64,000 nucleotides of DNA from an uncultured Glaciecola sp. (GCA_937125395.1 CAKZLI010000054.1:1-64000), one strand, 5' to 3'; shown: positions 45,433 to 54,957, counted from the stretch's first letter. Numbers and translations are program-made. The notes: generated from the sequence alone by a model not told the origin.

Positions 45433-48400
45433 TCATTGTCCGGTAAGTGCGGTAAATTTGGCGCATCCTGGCGCATTAATTTCACGTGCCATATGCAATA
45501 ATCCCATCGTTAGCTCTCCTGTAAATGGCGTCAATCGACACCCATTTGCAGTTACCCGTTGCGCTGTGGGAATCGATTGTTTACTCAATGCTACGAGCAT
45601 CCGAGTATGATAAATATGTATTGGGGTATCACCATGTATTGGCAATGTCAGCGGGTGATCTTGATGCTCGATATCAGCACTAGATGGATAGTATTTCATC
45701 AATACCAAAGCTAAAGCTTGGCTATTACATAACACGTGACCTATGTGGCGTAATGTATACGCAAGAGAATATTCAGGTTGGGGTTGTTGAGTATAGCTCT
45801 GTGCTAGTAGCACAACAGTGACATTATTAGGCTGGTCTGCATACAGATTTTCTGGCAAGGCTATCGTATCCGGCATAAGCAATACAATACGTTGTTGCCT
45901 TGAGGATTGCTGTACGCGTGTAAACCAATCAGATAACCACTGTTGGCCATCTGACACAGCGGTATCAGTAGCAAACTCAGGGAATATATACACATGATAC
46001 TCAACATTATCGAGCCAAGCCTGTGACGGATTAATGCGACTGTGTTTAATACAATGAGCCGTCGTAGGTAGACTAAGCAGACGCTCTAATTGATGTTCAA
46101 ATGATCTATCGCACAATAATGCGATTGACTGTTCTTTGAGTATTTGCTGTACCACGACAGCAGTGCGCGTGTGAATATCGGCATTGGTATAATCATAATC
46201 AAGCCCATCGAAGGCTGAGATATGTTGCTGTATTTTATCTAAAAATGTATCCCAAATATGCGCGAGCTGCTTAAAATATGTTGCTTGTGAATACAACGAA
46301 ATATCAGACAATAAAATGGCACATAGAGTATGGACAGCGCCATTGAGTAGATAAAAACTCAATGTCTTATTCTCGTTGTATGCTTTAAATAATTGGACTG
46401 TTAGTGCTTTGCACAATAATTGAATATCGGCATGATTAGAGACACATTGTTCTGACATACGAAAGACCGAAAACACATCAAGGTCAGTCGATTTTGCTAA
46501 TAATTGTGCGTAATTAGCTTGAAATTGCGCTAAGCCATCCGTTGCAAAGCAGTCTTGGTTTACCTGCTTAACCACCGTATGTTTTTGCTCAGCGCCAAGT
46601 AAAATATCATCATGTACTAGCGCAAATGCGCCGTTTATTTTTGCGCCATCACCGAGGTTAAATACCTCAGCGGTATAGTTAGCAATACATTCTTGCATAT
46701 AGCGTCGAGCAATTTTGAACTCATATTTAGTCTGTACATGCCCACCAAAATTGCCAGGAAGCGTATGAGCAATATGACTATGTTTAATAAAATTAGACGT
46801 ATCTTGCTGTTGCTTATAATAAGCAGAATACTTGGAGTGATGATGATGTTTGTCTTTAAAGCCAAAATCAATCCCCAACAAATAGATATTTTTAAAACCC
46901 GCACTTAACACAAAATTAACAGCAAAGTTGGATACTGTCGGAAACGCATGATCGATAAACATATACTGAGATGCCTCTCGTTTGCCCAAAAACAGTAATG
47001 TCGAGGACTCACCTGCTTTAGCCACTAAACGCGTCGCACCAAATAGGTCCACTACATCAGGGTGGATACCGTTACAAGAAATCAGTGTAATATGTTGCCG
47101 TTGCTGTGCGGTTGTCGACTGTGCAATCCAATCATAACATGCTCTATTTTGTTCTATCTCGGCATGATAGTCAGGAATGATATCATGCTGAATCAATGCT
47201 TTTAGTGCTGTCCCACACGAGATCACAATGGCATTATTCTGATATGCTTTAATACACGCAATGCTGGCATCTAATGATGGCCCATTACCTACCACAAAGA
47301 CTGGAAAATCGCGTATGTGATTGGCCATACGTGTAGGACTTGCCGCGAGCATATACGGGATATGTTGACGCATAGTAGCATCAGTATGCGCAAAGCCATA
47401 CAACACGTGATCCACATGTTCACTCATCACCAATTGTGCTTTTAAATGTTCTCGTAGTTCGGTAAATAAGTGTGCTAATGAGGCATTATAATAGGGTTTA
47501 TACAAATATGTTTGCGCCAAAATATGCATGCCTAATTTCTGGCTTTGCTGCGTGATATCATTAAGTAACTGGTCGCCATTTCCACCAATATTCAAATACA
47601 AAGTTGTATCTGCCTCAATACAATGTTCAGTGATTGCCTGCCAGTCCAACGCAAATAAAGAACAATAAAAATAATCTAACTGTGATTCACACACAAATAT
47701 ATGACTTATCTGACATCGCGCTAATAATTTAGGAAGTTGCACACCTAATCCCATTCCATACATGATCAAACTAATAACCTGATCAGGTAAGCCACTCTGA
47801 GCTGTCTTGACTTGGGCAAAAGTGCTGTTTACCTCTTGGGTAAATTGATGGTAAAGATAATGCTCATGTTTAAATAAATTATACCCAATATTGAGATTAT
47901 CTTTGGTTGGATGCTGCATGAATGTCTGTAAATTAAGATCGACTGCGGCGTCTAGCTCACGCCGATATAACACCGAGCCACTGAGCTGATTGCCGCAATT
48001 AACTTGCCCATGGCCATCAATTAACGGAGCCCAATAGCGTGGCCTGTATGTGGTAAACAGATCATGTAATTGTGGGAAATGCGTCGCCATGACTTGCATA
48101 TTTTGGATAAACGGTTGATACGTAGTAGGCTCAATATCACGCCATTCATCGGCGGTTGAGTCTTGCCACAGCGGCGGAGCATCATGTTCGTATTGGTTTA
48201 TTATGGCATTGAGCGATAAGGGAGTGATCCCCGCCTGTCCTTGCGTATGCAATCCTTGAACTAAAGCATCAAACACATGTGAGTTAAAATGCTTATACAG
48301 CGCAATACTAGTAAAGTCTGACACACTGTGTAATTCGTTTATATCACTATATGCGGATACTCCATCGTTACCCATCTGAAAAAATAACTGAATATTACGC

Positions 48401-48909
48401 TCATCACAGAACCTTAAGATGTGCGCCCAATTAACAACGTATAAACTGTGACGGAATAACTCAACATTTGGCTCATATATAATGACATGTGAAAACTGCT
48501 GACTGGCAATTAATTGCTCAAAATGGAATCCAAGGCCTAATCCGAGGATCACTAAAGGCTGGCGTTCTTGAGTTGTCGACCTCACAGGTAAAGTCGCGTC
48601 AGGTGTGCCTTGTGCCCATTTAATTTGCATCGGCTTGGCTAAGAATTGTTCAACGCGATCATGCTCAACCTGTTGCGCTAGCGGTTGATAGATCAAGGTT
48701 TCATGCGCATATTGGATGCAGTCATACTGAGTAGAATTTGGATACTGAACCAACCCAAACTGTGGCGCATCAGTGGTTTGCAACATCGGAAGAAGTGAAG
48801 GGATGGAGCTACGAAACGCACAATAATTTTGTTGAAACTTAAGCTGATCAAGATTCAAATCTGTGGTACGGCTGCTAGCGTCAAAGAAATTGGTATATTG
48901 TTTATCCAT
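45433..48909 (-). CDS. maf: large Maf-type (DUF115) motility accessory factor, flagellin glycosylation
   Basis: A very large protein of about 1158 residues. The central DUF115/MptE-like domain has FPVFVVGNGPSLDASI and CGTALKALI near residues 525-560, followed by HAEIEQNRACYDWI and NIYLLGIDFGFKD. Maf proteins transfer nonulosonic acid sugars to flagellin. The N-terminal part has two further Rossmann-like units: VILGLGLGFHFEQLI...IIYEPN (about 125-165) and MYGMGLGVQLPKLL (about 385). The start is an ATG at 48909, two bases after the fliT-like stop; a GTG at 48912 is possible. Co-transcription with fliD/fliS links it to the filament. No sugar biosynthesis genes are in the window, so the donor is unknown. 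Confidence 0.88.
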   Translation of the reverse strand: MDKQYTNFFDASSRTTDLNLDQLKFQQNYCAFRSSIPSLLPMLQTTDAPQFGLVQYPNSTQYDCIQYAHETLIYQPLAQQVEHDRVEQFLAKPMQIKWAQGTPDATLPVRSTTQERQPLVILGLGLGFHFEQLIASQQFSHVIIYEPNVELFRHSLYVVNWAHILRFCDERNIQLFFQMGNDGVSAYSDINELHSVSDFTSIALYKHFNSHVFDALVQGLHTQGQAGITPLSLNAIINQYEHDAPPLWQDSTADEWRDIEPTTYQPFIQNMQVMATHFPQLHDLFTTYRPRYWAPLIDGHGQVNCGNQLSGSVLYRRELDAAVDLNLQTFMQHPTKDNLNIGYNLFKHEHYLYHQFTQEVNSTFAQVKTAQSGLPDQVISLIMYGMGLGVQLPKLLARCQISHIFVCESQLDYFYCSLFALDWQAITEHCIEADTTLYLNIGGNGDQLLNDITQQSQKLGMHILAQTYLYKPYYNASLAHLFTELREHLKAQLVMSEHVDHVLYGFAHTDATMRQHIPYMLAASPTRMANHIRDFPVFVVGNGPSLDASIACIKAYQNNAIVISCGTALKALIQHDIIPDYHAEIEQNRACYDWIAQSTTAQQRQHITLISCNGIHPDVVDLFGATRLVAKAGESSTLLFLGKREASQYMFIDHAFPTVSNFAVNFVLSAGFKNIYLLGIDFGFKDKHHHHSKYSAYYKQQQDTSNFIKHSHIAHTLPGNFGGHVQTKYEFKIARRYMQECIANYTAEVFNLGDGAKINGAFALVHDDILLGAEQKHTVVKQVNQDCFATDGLAQFQANYAQLLAKSTDLDVFSVFRMSEQCVSNHADIQLLCKALTVQLFKAYNENKTLSFYLLNGAVHTLCAILLSDISLYSQATYFKQLAHIWDTFLDKIQQHISAFDGLDYDYTNADIHTRTAVVVQQILKEQSIALLCDRSFEHQLERLLSLPTTAHCIKHSRINPSQAWLDNVEYHVYIFPEFATDTAVSDGQQWLSDWFTRVQQSSRQQRIVLLMPDTIALPENLYADQPNNVTVVLLAQSYTQQPQPEYSLAYTLRHIGHVLCNSQALALVLMKYYPSSADIEHQDHPLTLPIHGDTPIHIYHTRMLVALSKQSIPTAQRVTANGCRLTPFTGELTMGLLHMAREINAPGCAKFTALTGQ

Positions 48910-48911
48910 CA

Positions 48912-49217
48912 CTACTTAAATTTTTGAATGGCCCTCTTTTTTCTACTCAACGATGATAACGTCTGTTTTATCTCGTTGCGTTTTTCGACGGCACGTTGAG
49001 TCAATTGTTCAGCCGACACTAACTCAAGTGATACAAATGAGCTACGCGCCTGATCCGTTAACTGAGTCAAATATTCAACAATAAAATCATGTCGTTGAGA
49101 TACTAATTGCGCAAAGCACTGTTCATTATTTGACTCGTTAAAGTCAAGATGCAATAACCTTTCCAACTTGTCATTTAGTATCGTAAGAGGACCAGGGGTC
49201 AGTGCATGTGATAGCAT
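48912..49217 (-). CDS. FliT-like flagellar chaperone (hypothetical)
   Basis: A 101-residue helical, charged protein in the position where fliT lies after fliS. Helical segments include DFIVEYLTQLTDQARSSF and AVEKRNEIKQTLSSLSRK. Similarity to FliT, the FliD export chaperone, is suggested by size, fold-type and context rather than a strong motif. It lies 10 bases after fliS and is followed at once by maf. Confidence 0.65.
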   Translation of the reverse strand: MLSHALTPGPLTILNDKLERLLHLDFNESNNEQCFAQLVSQRHDFIVEYLTQLTDQARSSFVSLELVSAEQLTQRAVEKRNEIKQTLSSLSRKKRAIQKFK

Positions 49218-49227
49218 AACGGAGAGC

Positions 49228-49647
49228 TTACCCTGTCACTTGTTTTTGAGCAAAAGCATCTTGCTTGGCTGCGTCGGGTATCGCTGCCCACGCATCTCTG
49301 ATTGGGCTTAACAACGCAGAAACTTCGTCTAACGGGGCACTATTATTATCCATATTACTCACACCGATCTGATCAAGCATATAATTATATAATGCGTATA
49401 AATTTTCAGAAAACTCGCGATTAGTATCCATATCGATAGTATCGCGGAGGTTTAATATGATCGCGGTTGCTTTAGATAAGTATTGGGATTTTCCAGATAA
49501 ATCTTTTCTATCAATACAGCCCTTAGCATAAGCAAGTCGCTCTAGTGCGCCAGCCATTAACATCAATGTGATCTTGTGCGGATCAGCCCCGCTTAATTGC
49601 TGCTTTAGTGAGTCTTTTTGATACGCGTTTATCGCTTTATACGACAT
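49228..49647 (-). CDS. fliS: flagellin export chaperone FliS
   Basis: Binds flagellin C-termini to prevent premature assembly. 139 residues, four-helix bundle family with start AYQKDSLKQQLSGADPHKIT and the LMLMAGALERLAYAKGCI helix. Lies six bases after fliD. Confidence 0.95.
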   Translation of the reverse strand: MSYKAINAYQKDSLKQQLSGADPHKITLMLMAGALERLAYAKGCIDRKDLSGKSQYLSKATAIILNLRDTIDMDTNREFSENLYALYNYMLDQIGVSNMDNNSAPLDEVSALLSPIRDAWAAIPDAAKQDAFAQKQVTG

Positions 49648-49653
49648 AATTAA

Positions 49654-51096
49654 TTATCCTAGTGATGCTAAAAGAGCTGAGCTGGTTTGGTTTAATCTGG
49701 CGACGGTTTGATCTAAATTTAAATATCTGTCACGGAGTATTTGCTCATAGCTTGCCATGCGCAGTTCTAAGGATGCTCGAGCATCGTTTATTGTATCTTG
49801 TTCATCTGCTGCAGCACTTTCTCTAGATGCAATCAAGCCTGAACTGGACGTAAATTGTTCAACGTATGAAAGCAATCTTGATGCCACACCATTTTGTTCA
49901 TCACTAAATAACCGTGCAATACTGTCAAAATTGTCATCCATCGCATCATTAAGTCTTGATTCGCCGGTTCCTAAACCAAAATCTGTCGAGCTAATGGATA
50001 GTTTGCCATCATTATCGAGTTCAATTCCCATCGCAAATAATCCACCAATTGCATTACCCGGCACATTATTCCCGACAATAGAGGCAAGATTTTGCCGGAT
50101 CCCGCGCGCTAACGAATCCCCCGCTAATGCTCCATCCTGCTGTAAGTCAGTTTGCGAATATTGCGTTAAGGTATCTATTTCGGAGATCAAGGTATTATAC
50201 TTGTCGACAAACTCATCCAGCTTTTGCCTTAATGCTTCTTTATCCAAGCCAATCGTTAGTTCGGTGGTTCTTCGAGTAACGCCGTCAGAGCCAAATGCTG
50301 AGACATCAGAGACGGTGAATGAGACATTTTGGATGGTTTCTTCAAATTCATTTGTCGCACTTTCGACCTGAATACCATCCACAACCGCTGAGGCATTGAT
50401 GGCATTTTGGATCGGAGTTAAATAAGTGTGTGACTGGGTTGAATCTGTTGTACTGAGACGATTTAGCTCAGACGTATCCAATGTATTGCTAATAATGAGA
50501 TCATTTCCTGTTCCCGTTTTGTTGGATGTAAAAACTAATTTAGCCCCAGCAGCCGTGCCCGTATCAATAATATTGGCTGATACGCCAAAATTATCTGCAT
50601 GTTGATTGATTGATTCACGTAATTGCGTCAACGTCATCCCTGCTGTCACATCCACTGCAAATGCATCCGTGTCTGAAGCAGAACCAAAGCGTAATTGCCC
50701 CGAACCACTTGATAATACAACCGTATCAGGGCTTGCAAACTCCCCATTCGCGGTCTCTATGCGACTGCCACTGGCTAGGCGCTCAACGGCAATATGATAT
50801 ACTCCTTCCAAAGCTTTAGCGCTTGCTGTCGCTTCGAGTGTGGTTAATTCATCATTAAATTCTCGCACTGACGGTTTACGTGATTGTAAATCCGCGGCTT
50901 CTTTTAATTCATCAAGTACATCTTCGAACTCTGACATTTTGGATTTGAGTTTACCAAATCCCGATATAGTCGATTCAACTTCCGCTTCACGCGTATCCAA
51001 GCGTTGCGTCTTAGGAGTTCGCTCTGCTTCTAAAAGCTGCGACACCAGTGCTTCAAGATCAAGCCCTGACCCTACTCCTAACGATTGAATCGCCAT
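49654..51096 (-). CDS. fliD: flagellar filament cap protein FliD
   Basis: Caps the filament and folds flagellin into it. 480 residues: conserved N-terminal segment SLGVGSGLDLEALVSQLLEAERTPK, variable middle, and C-terminal coiled coil with EQILRDRYLNLDQTVARLNQT. It lies nine bases after flaG and before fliS. Confidence 0.96.
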   Translation of the reverse strand: MAIQSLGVGSGLDLEALVSQLLEAERTPKTQRLDTREAEVESTISGFGKLKSKMSEFEDVLDELKEAADLQSRKPSVREFNDELTTLEATASAKALEGVYHIAVERLASGSRIETANGEFASPDTVVLSSGSGQLRFGSASDTDAFAVDVTAGMTLTQLRESINQHADNFGVSANIIDTGTAAGAKLVFTSNKTGTGNDLIISNTLDTSELNRLSTTDSTQSHTYLTPIQNAINASAVVDGIQVESATNEFEETIQNVSFTVSDVSAFGSDGVTRRTTELTIGLDKEALRQKLDEFVDKYNTLISEIDTLTQYSQTDLQQDGALAGDSLARGIRQNLASIVGNNVPGNAIGGLFAMGIELDNDGKLSISSTDFGLGTGESRLNDAMDDNFDSIARLFSDEQNGVASRLLSYVEQFTSSSGLIASRESAAADEQDTINDARASLELRMASYEQILRDRYLNLDQTVARLNQTSSALLASLG

Positions 51097-51105
51097 ATAT
51101 TTACC

Positions 51106-51510
51106 TCATATTTGTTTATTAACCAATATCCCTATTGCTGATCCACGGTCAGTGTCTAGGGTTTTAAGTTTTTCGGCTATTTTTAAAAATTCTGCAGAAG
51201 GAATTTGTCTAATTATATCCCCCGAAGCCTGATCAACTACCGAAACAATGGTACGTGCACTGTTATCATCTATCGAAAAACTCAATTGTCGGGTAGATGT
51301 CTGCAAGGATTCGGTTATTTCTGTCACCGCTTGCTGTATTTCAACAGCCGTGGCATTCGAAACCGTATCCGGCGCCACAAATGTTGCTCTATTGAGAGCG
51401 GTATCAGCTCGTTGAGCATCAGATACCGACGTTGAGTCTAACTGGGCGACGTCATTGTTTGTTGGTTTAGTTGCAAAATCTCTACCAACTTGTGCAATAT
51501 TGATATCCAT
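51106..51510 (-). CDS. flaG: FlaG family flagellar protein
   Basis: A 134-residue FlaG family protein: conserved C-terminal half with LSFSIDDNSARTIVSVVDQASGDIIRQIPSAEFLKIAEKL-type sequence. Affects filament length in other polar flagellates. It lies 28 bases after the flagellin gene at 51539-52354 with no terminator between, so it probably shares that gene's sigma-28 transcript. Confidence 0.93.
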   Translation of the reverse strand: MDINIAQVGRDFATKPTNNDVAQLDSTSVSDAQRADTALNRATFVAPDTVSNATAVEIQQAVTEITESLQTSTRQLSFSIDDNSARTIVSVVDQASGDIIRQIPSAEFLKIAEKLKTLDTDRGSAIGILVNKQI

Positions 51511-51538
51511 AGTGTGATACCTCTCTTTTAATTACTAC

Positions 51539-52354
51539 TTAGCCGAGCAATGATAATGCCATTTGTGGACGCTGATTTGCCTGACTTAAAATAGCCGTTG
51601 ATGCTTGTTGCAAAATTTGGTTGCGGGTTAACTCTGATGTTTCCGTTGCAAAATCAGCATCACGGATACGTGAACGGGCTGCTGAGATATTTTCAGAAAT
51701 ATTCGCTAAATTTCTAATCGTGGATTCGAAGCGGTTTTGCGCAGCACCTAAATCGGCTCGTGTCGAGTTAATGCTCGATAACGCACCGTCAATTGATTCC
51801 ATGGCCGTTGCCGCCCCGGCGGTAGAACTAACGGTTAATTCATTAATGCCCAAAGTGGTTGCCGTAACAGCACTTAGGTCGACGGCTATGGTTTGATCGG
51901 CATTTGCACCCACCAAAAATTTCGCATCAAAATTACCATCAAACAGGGTTTTACCATTAAATTCAGTGCTAGCGGCTATTCGTGATATTTCACTGACGAG
52001 TGCGGATGCTTCTTTTTGTAATGCGACTCTATCTGCGTCAGAATTAATGCCGTTTTGGGATTGGATAGCCAGCTGTCGGATCCGTTGTAATGAAGACGAG
52101 ACTTCACCTAATGCACCTTCAGCGGTCTGCGCGACAGAAATACCATCATTGGCATTGCGCACAGCTTGGTTAAGGCCTTGTACCTGGGTGGTTAGACGAT
52201 CACTAATTTGTAATCCAGCCGCATCATCTGCCGCTGAATTAATTCTAAAACCAGAAGACAGACGTTCAAATGAACGATTGAGCGACGTGCTTGTATCAAA
52301 TAATTGACGTTGTGCATGTAGTGCAGACACATTTGTATTAACAAATAAAGACAT
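51539..52354 (-). CDS. flagellin 1 (FliC/FlaA-like)
   Basis: Filament protein, 271 residues, with the D0/D1 N-terminal domain (VNTNVSALHAQRQLF, FERLSSGFRINSAADDAAG) and the C-terminal D0/D1 ending SQANQRPQMALSLLG. It lacks large D2/D3 domains, like the short flagellins of Shewanella-type bacteria. Strong ribosome-binding site CAGGAGGTATATATTC before the ATG. A sigma-28 promoter lies about 147 bases upstream. It leads into flaG-fliD-fliS. Confidence 0.97.
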   Translation of the reverse strand: MSLFVNTNVSALHAQRQLFDTSTSLNRSFERLSSGFRINSAADDAAGLQISDRLTTQVQGLNQAVRNANDGISVAQTAEGALGEVSSSLQRIRQLAIQSQNGINSDADRVALQKEASALVSEISRIAASTEFNGKTLFDGNFDAKFLVGANADQTIAVDLSAVTATTLGINELTVSSTAGAATAMESIDGALSSINSTRADLGAAQNRFESTIRNLANISENISAARSRIRDADFATETSELTRNQILQQASTAILSQANQRPQMALSLLG

Positions 52355-52500
52355 GAATATATACCTCCTGAGAACTGTTGGTTGATTATTTAATACAACC
52401 AGCTCAGATTATTTTTTTCTATTGTTAGTCACTACACTAGCAATAGACCTCTATATTAATAACTCACTACAGTTATTAACGAAATTTCCTCTCACGGAAG

Positions 52501-52527
52501 ATATCGGAAGTAACAAAAGCATCTTTA
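52501..52527 (-). promoter_or_regulatory. sigma-28 (FliA) promoter of flagellin 1
   Basis: On the minus strand TAAAGATG (52520-52527), 11 bases, then TCCGATAT (52501-52508), close to TAAAGTTT-N11-GCCGATAA. Leader about 140 bases. Confidence 0.87.
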
Positions 52528-52717
52528 GTTATTTATATGAATCCAAAATATTTGGTTTAAATAAATGTTAATCAGTAAGTTATATAAATTGGCACAGTAC
52601 TTGAATAATAAATGCTAATACAATTTAACGTTTAGGTTACGTCAAAAAGTTGTCGAATATTGCTAATGACTGTCTTTAGTATAAAAGATAGCATTAACGA
52701 AATTGCTCTTGCAGGCA

Positions 52718-52748
52718 TAAAAAAAACCGGGCATCAACGATACCCGGT
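52718..52748 (-). terminator. terminator downstream of flagellin 2
   Basis: On the minus strand ACCGGGTATC pairs with GATGCCCGGT (one mismatch) and is followed by a run of eight T. Arms at 52726-52735 and 52739-52748. It lies about 145 bases past the flagellin 2 stop, at the end of a structured 3' UTR. Confidence 0.9.
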
Positions 52749-52892
52749 AAGCTTGCTCACGTTAGGAGGTGGAGCAAAGACCTTTTCGGCTGGCAGAGTT
52801 GTAGTTGAATACTGGCCTCTCAACCACTTCTATACTCTCAGTTCTGTTAGCCGATTTTTATTTTGTTTATTATTGTAGTTTATACATTACCC

Positions 52893-53723
52893 CTACCCTT
52901 GTAATAAACTCAACGCCGCTTGCGGTCGTTGATTTGCTTGGGCTAAAATCGCAGTACTGGCTTGTTGAATGATCTGCGAACGGGTTAATTCTGCCGTCTC
53001 AGCGGCAAAATCTGTGTCTCTTATGCGTGATCTTGCCGCTGACACATTCTCAGAGATATTCGCTAAATTTCTAACCGTCGATTCAAAGCGATTTTGAATT
53101 GCACCCAAATCAGCTCTAGTGCTATTAATAGTTGATAATGCTTGGTTTATTTTTTCTAATGCTGAAGCCGCACCGCCTGCTGAACTGACGGATAAATCAA
53201 ATGCGCCAAATAAGCCCGTGTAGCCATATCCATCTTGTTTCGTCATATCAACACTAATGGTTTGGTTGGCATTTGCTCCTACCAAAAATTCAGCGTTAAA
53301 CGTACCATTTAAGATATCGACTCCGTTAAATTCTGACGTACTGGCCACACGTGACATTTCTTCTTTTAATGCATCCACTTCTTTTTGTAAGGCTAATCGG
53401 TCAGCCGGGGAATTTATTCCGTTTTGCGATTGGATTGCCAGTACTCGGATCCGTTGTAAGGCATTGGTGGTTTCATCGAGCGCCCCTTCTATCGTTTGCG
53501 ATAATGAAATACCATCACTGGCGTTACGTACCGCTTGATTTAAACCCATGATTTGGGTGGTCATTCGGTCTGAAATTTGTAATCCTGCAGCATCATCCGC
53601 AGCAGAATTAATCCTAAACCCAGACGATAATCGTTCAAAGGCGGTGCTTAAATTTGCAGATGAATCAATCAACTGCCGACGTGCATTTATTGACGATATA
53701 TTGGTATTAACAAATAACGACAT
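52893..53723 (-). CDS. flagellin 2 (FliC/FlaA-like)
   Basis: 276-residue flagellin paralogue: VNTNISSINARRQLIDSS start, FERLSSGFRINSAADDAAG and the conserved C-terminal SQIIQQASTAILAQANQRPQ. It has TTAGGAG nine bases ahead of the ATG. Unlike the other three, no sigma-28 box was found upstream. A TTGACT with weak -10 candidates is present, or it may be read through from flagellin 3, whose 3' region lacks a T-run terminator. Confidence 0.97.
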   Translation of the reverse strand: MSLFVNTNISSINARRQLIDSSANLSTAFERLSSGFRINSAADDAAGLQISDRMTTQIMGLNQAVRNASDGISLSQTIEGALDETTNALQRIRVLAIQSQNGINSPADRLALQKEVDALKEEMSRVASTSEFNGVDILNGTFNAEFLVGANANQTISVDMTKQDGYGYTGLFGAFDLSVSSAGGAASALEKINQALSTINSTRADLGAIQNRFESTVRNLANISENVSAARSRIRDTDFAAETAELTRSQIIQQASTAILAQANQRPQAALSLLQG

Positions 53724-53906
53724 AACTTTCTCCTAACTTCCATTTTGGGAACAATCTTATAAAATTTTAAATTGGCATGTAAAATGCTATCTATTTGTGT
53801 CAGTCAAGTAATTGACTGATGCTTATAAATTCACTACTTATAAGCACACAGGGAGCGATAGCTCTTGCTGACAGACAGGTATGATGACCAAACCTCATAC
53901 CTCTCA

Positions 53907-53919
53907 CTACCTCCTGGCA
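53907..53919 (-). other. shared 13-base element in flagellin 3' UTR (flagellin 3 copy)
   Basis: The minus strand carries TGCCAGGAGGTAG 73 to 85 bases after the flagellin 3 stop, identical to a 13-base element after flagellin 4 (55109-55121). It lies in a long stem structure (outer CTGACAG / CTGTCAG, inner AGGTATGA / TCATACCT). AGGAGG is a consensus Shine-Dalgarno, and an ATG follows at 53898 opening a 32-codon frame. No function is established. Confidence 0.55.
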
Positions 53920-53991
53920 TTATTCCTGTCAGTCGGCGTCCAACAAAGTATTCACATACAATGTGTTGTTTAAGTGCTTCTTAAATTCTAA

Positions 53992-54819
53992 TTATTGTAA
54001 TAATTGTAACGCGGCTTGTGGCCGTTGATTCGCCTGGCTAAGTATGGTTGTACTAGCCTGTTGAATAATCTGCCAGCGAGTTAATTCTGATGTCTCGACG
54101 GCAAAGTCTGTATCTCGGATCCGTGATCGAGCTGCGGTCACGTTTTCCGAAATATTACTTAAATTTCTGATGGTTGATTCAAATCTATTTTGAATCGCAC
54201 CCAAGTCAGCACGTTTCGCATTAATCGCCGAAATAGCACTATCAACTTGATTGAGTGCAGCTTCTGCAGCAGCTACGGTTGCAACTGATATGGCTGAATT
54301 GTTAAACAAACCTTGCGCACCATACCCATTGGTTCTGGATAAATTAACACTGATGGATTGCCCTGCGTTTGCACCAACCAAAAAAGCAGATGAAAAACCG
54401 CCTTGTAGAATATCCACACCAGCAAACTGAGTGGTGCCCGCGATACGGCTTATTTCATTCACCAATGCGGTCACTTCTTTATTCAAAGCGGCACGATCAC
54501 CTGACGAATTAATACCATTTTGGGATTGGATTGATAACACACGAATACGCTGTAATGAATTAGTAATTTCGGTCATCGCGCCCTCAGCAACTTGTGCTAA
54601 AGAGATACCATCATTGGCGTTACGAACGGCTTGATTCAACCCCATAATTTGGGTGGTCATGCGATCCGAGATCTGTAAACCGGCAGCATCGTCTTTTGCG
54701 CTATTAATTCTAAAGCCAGATGAGAGTCGCTCAAAGGCGGTATTTAGACCGGATGTTGATGTAAACATTTGACGTTGAGCATTCAACGACGAAATATTCG
54801 TATTGACAAATAAAGACAT
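53992..54819 (-). CDS. flagellin 3 (FliC/FlaA-like)
   Basis: 275-residue flagellin paralogue: MSLFVNTNISSLNAQRQMF, FERLSSGFRINSAKDDAAG, ending SQANQRPQAALQLLQ. The ATG at 54819 is chosen over an in-frame ATG nine bases upstream, because AGGAG directly abuts that earlier ATG and sits nine bases from this one. A sigma-28 promoter lies about 140 bases upstream. Confidence 0.97.
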   Translation of the reverse strand: MSLFVNTNISSLNAQRQMFTSTSGLNTAFERLSSGFRINSAKDDAAGLQISDRMTTQIMGLNQAVRNANDGISLAQVAEGAMTEITNSLQRIRVLSIQSQNGINSSGDRAALNKEVTALVNEISRIAGTTQFAGVDILQGGFSSAFLVGANAGQSISVNLSRTNGYGAQGLFNNSAISVATVAAAEAALNQVDSAISAINAKRADLGAIQNRFESTIRNLSNISENVTAARSRIRDTDFAVETSELTRWQIIQQASTTILSQANQRPQAALQLLQ

Positions 54820-54957
54820 AATAGTCATCTCCTAACGATTTTTAATAGACACCGATATCATTATTATTAGAGTGTCATTGTGATATCTGGCTTTTCGCTC
54901 TATTGATATCAATCAGGAAACGCTTATTAATATTATATTGTTCCTCTGACATAAAAG

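Larger units (their letters stand above)
52355..52892. other. intergenic region between flagellins 1 and 2 (538 bases)
   Basis: Contains the sigma-28 promoter of flagellin 1 (52501-52527), a terminator for flagellin 2 (52718-52748), and between that terminator and the flagellin 2 stop a strongly structured minus-strand RNA. In that RNA CGGCT / AGCCG encloses GTGGTTGA / TCAACTAC, and TTGCTC pairs with GAGCAA downstream. No real open reading frame was seen. Confidence 0.7.

Noticed and set aside
50840..51088. Plus-strand open frames across fliD, flagellins and other flagellar genes
   Set aside because: They are antisense shadows of conserved minus-strand genes, arising from codon composition, with no family resemblance.
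52590..52605. Sigma-54-like TGGCACAGTACTTGAA on the plus strand
   Set aside because: The essential GC at -12 is GA and there is no gene downstream on that strand.
52741..52860. Possible c-di-GMP (GEMM) riboswitch in the segment with GAGCAAAGACC between flagellins 1 and 2
   Set aside because: Only short resemblance to the GEMM core; the tetraloop/receptor and second half do not match, and no plus-strand gene follows. Left as unassigned structured RNA.
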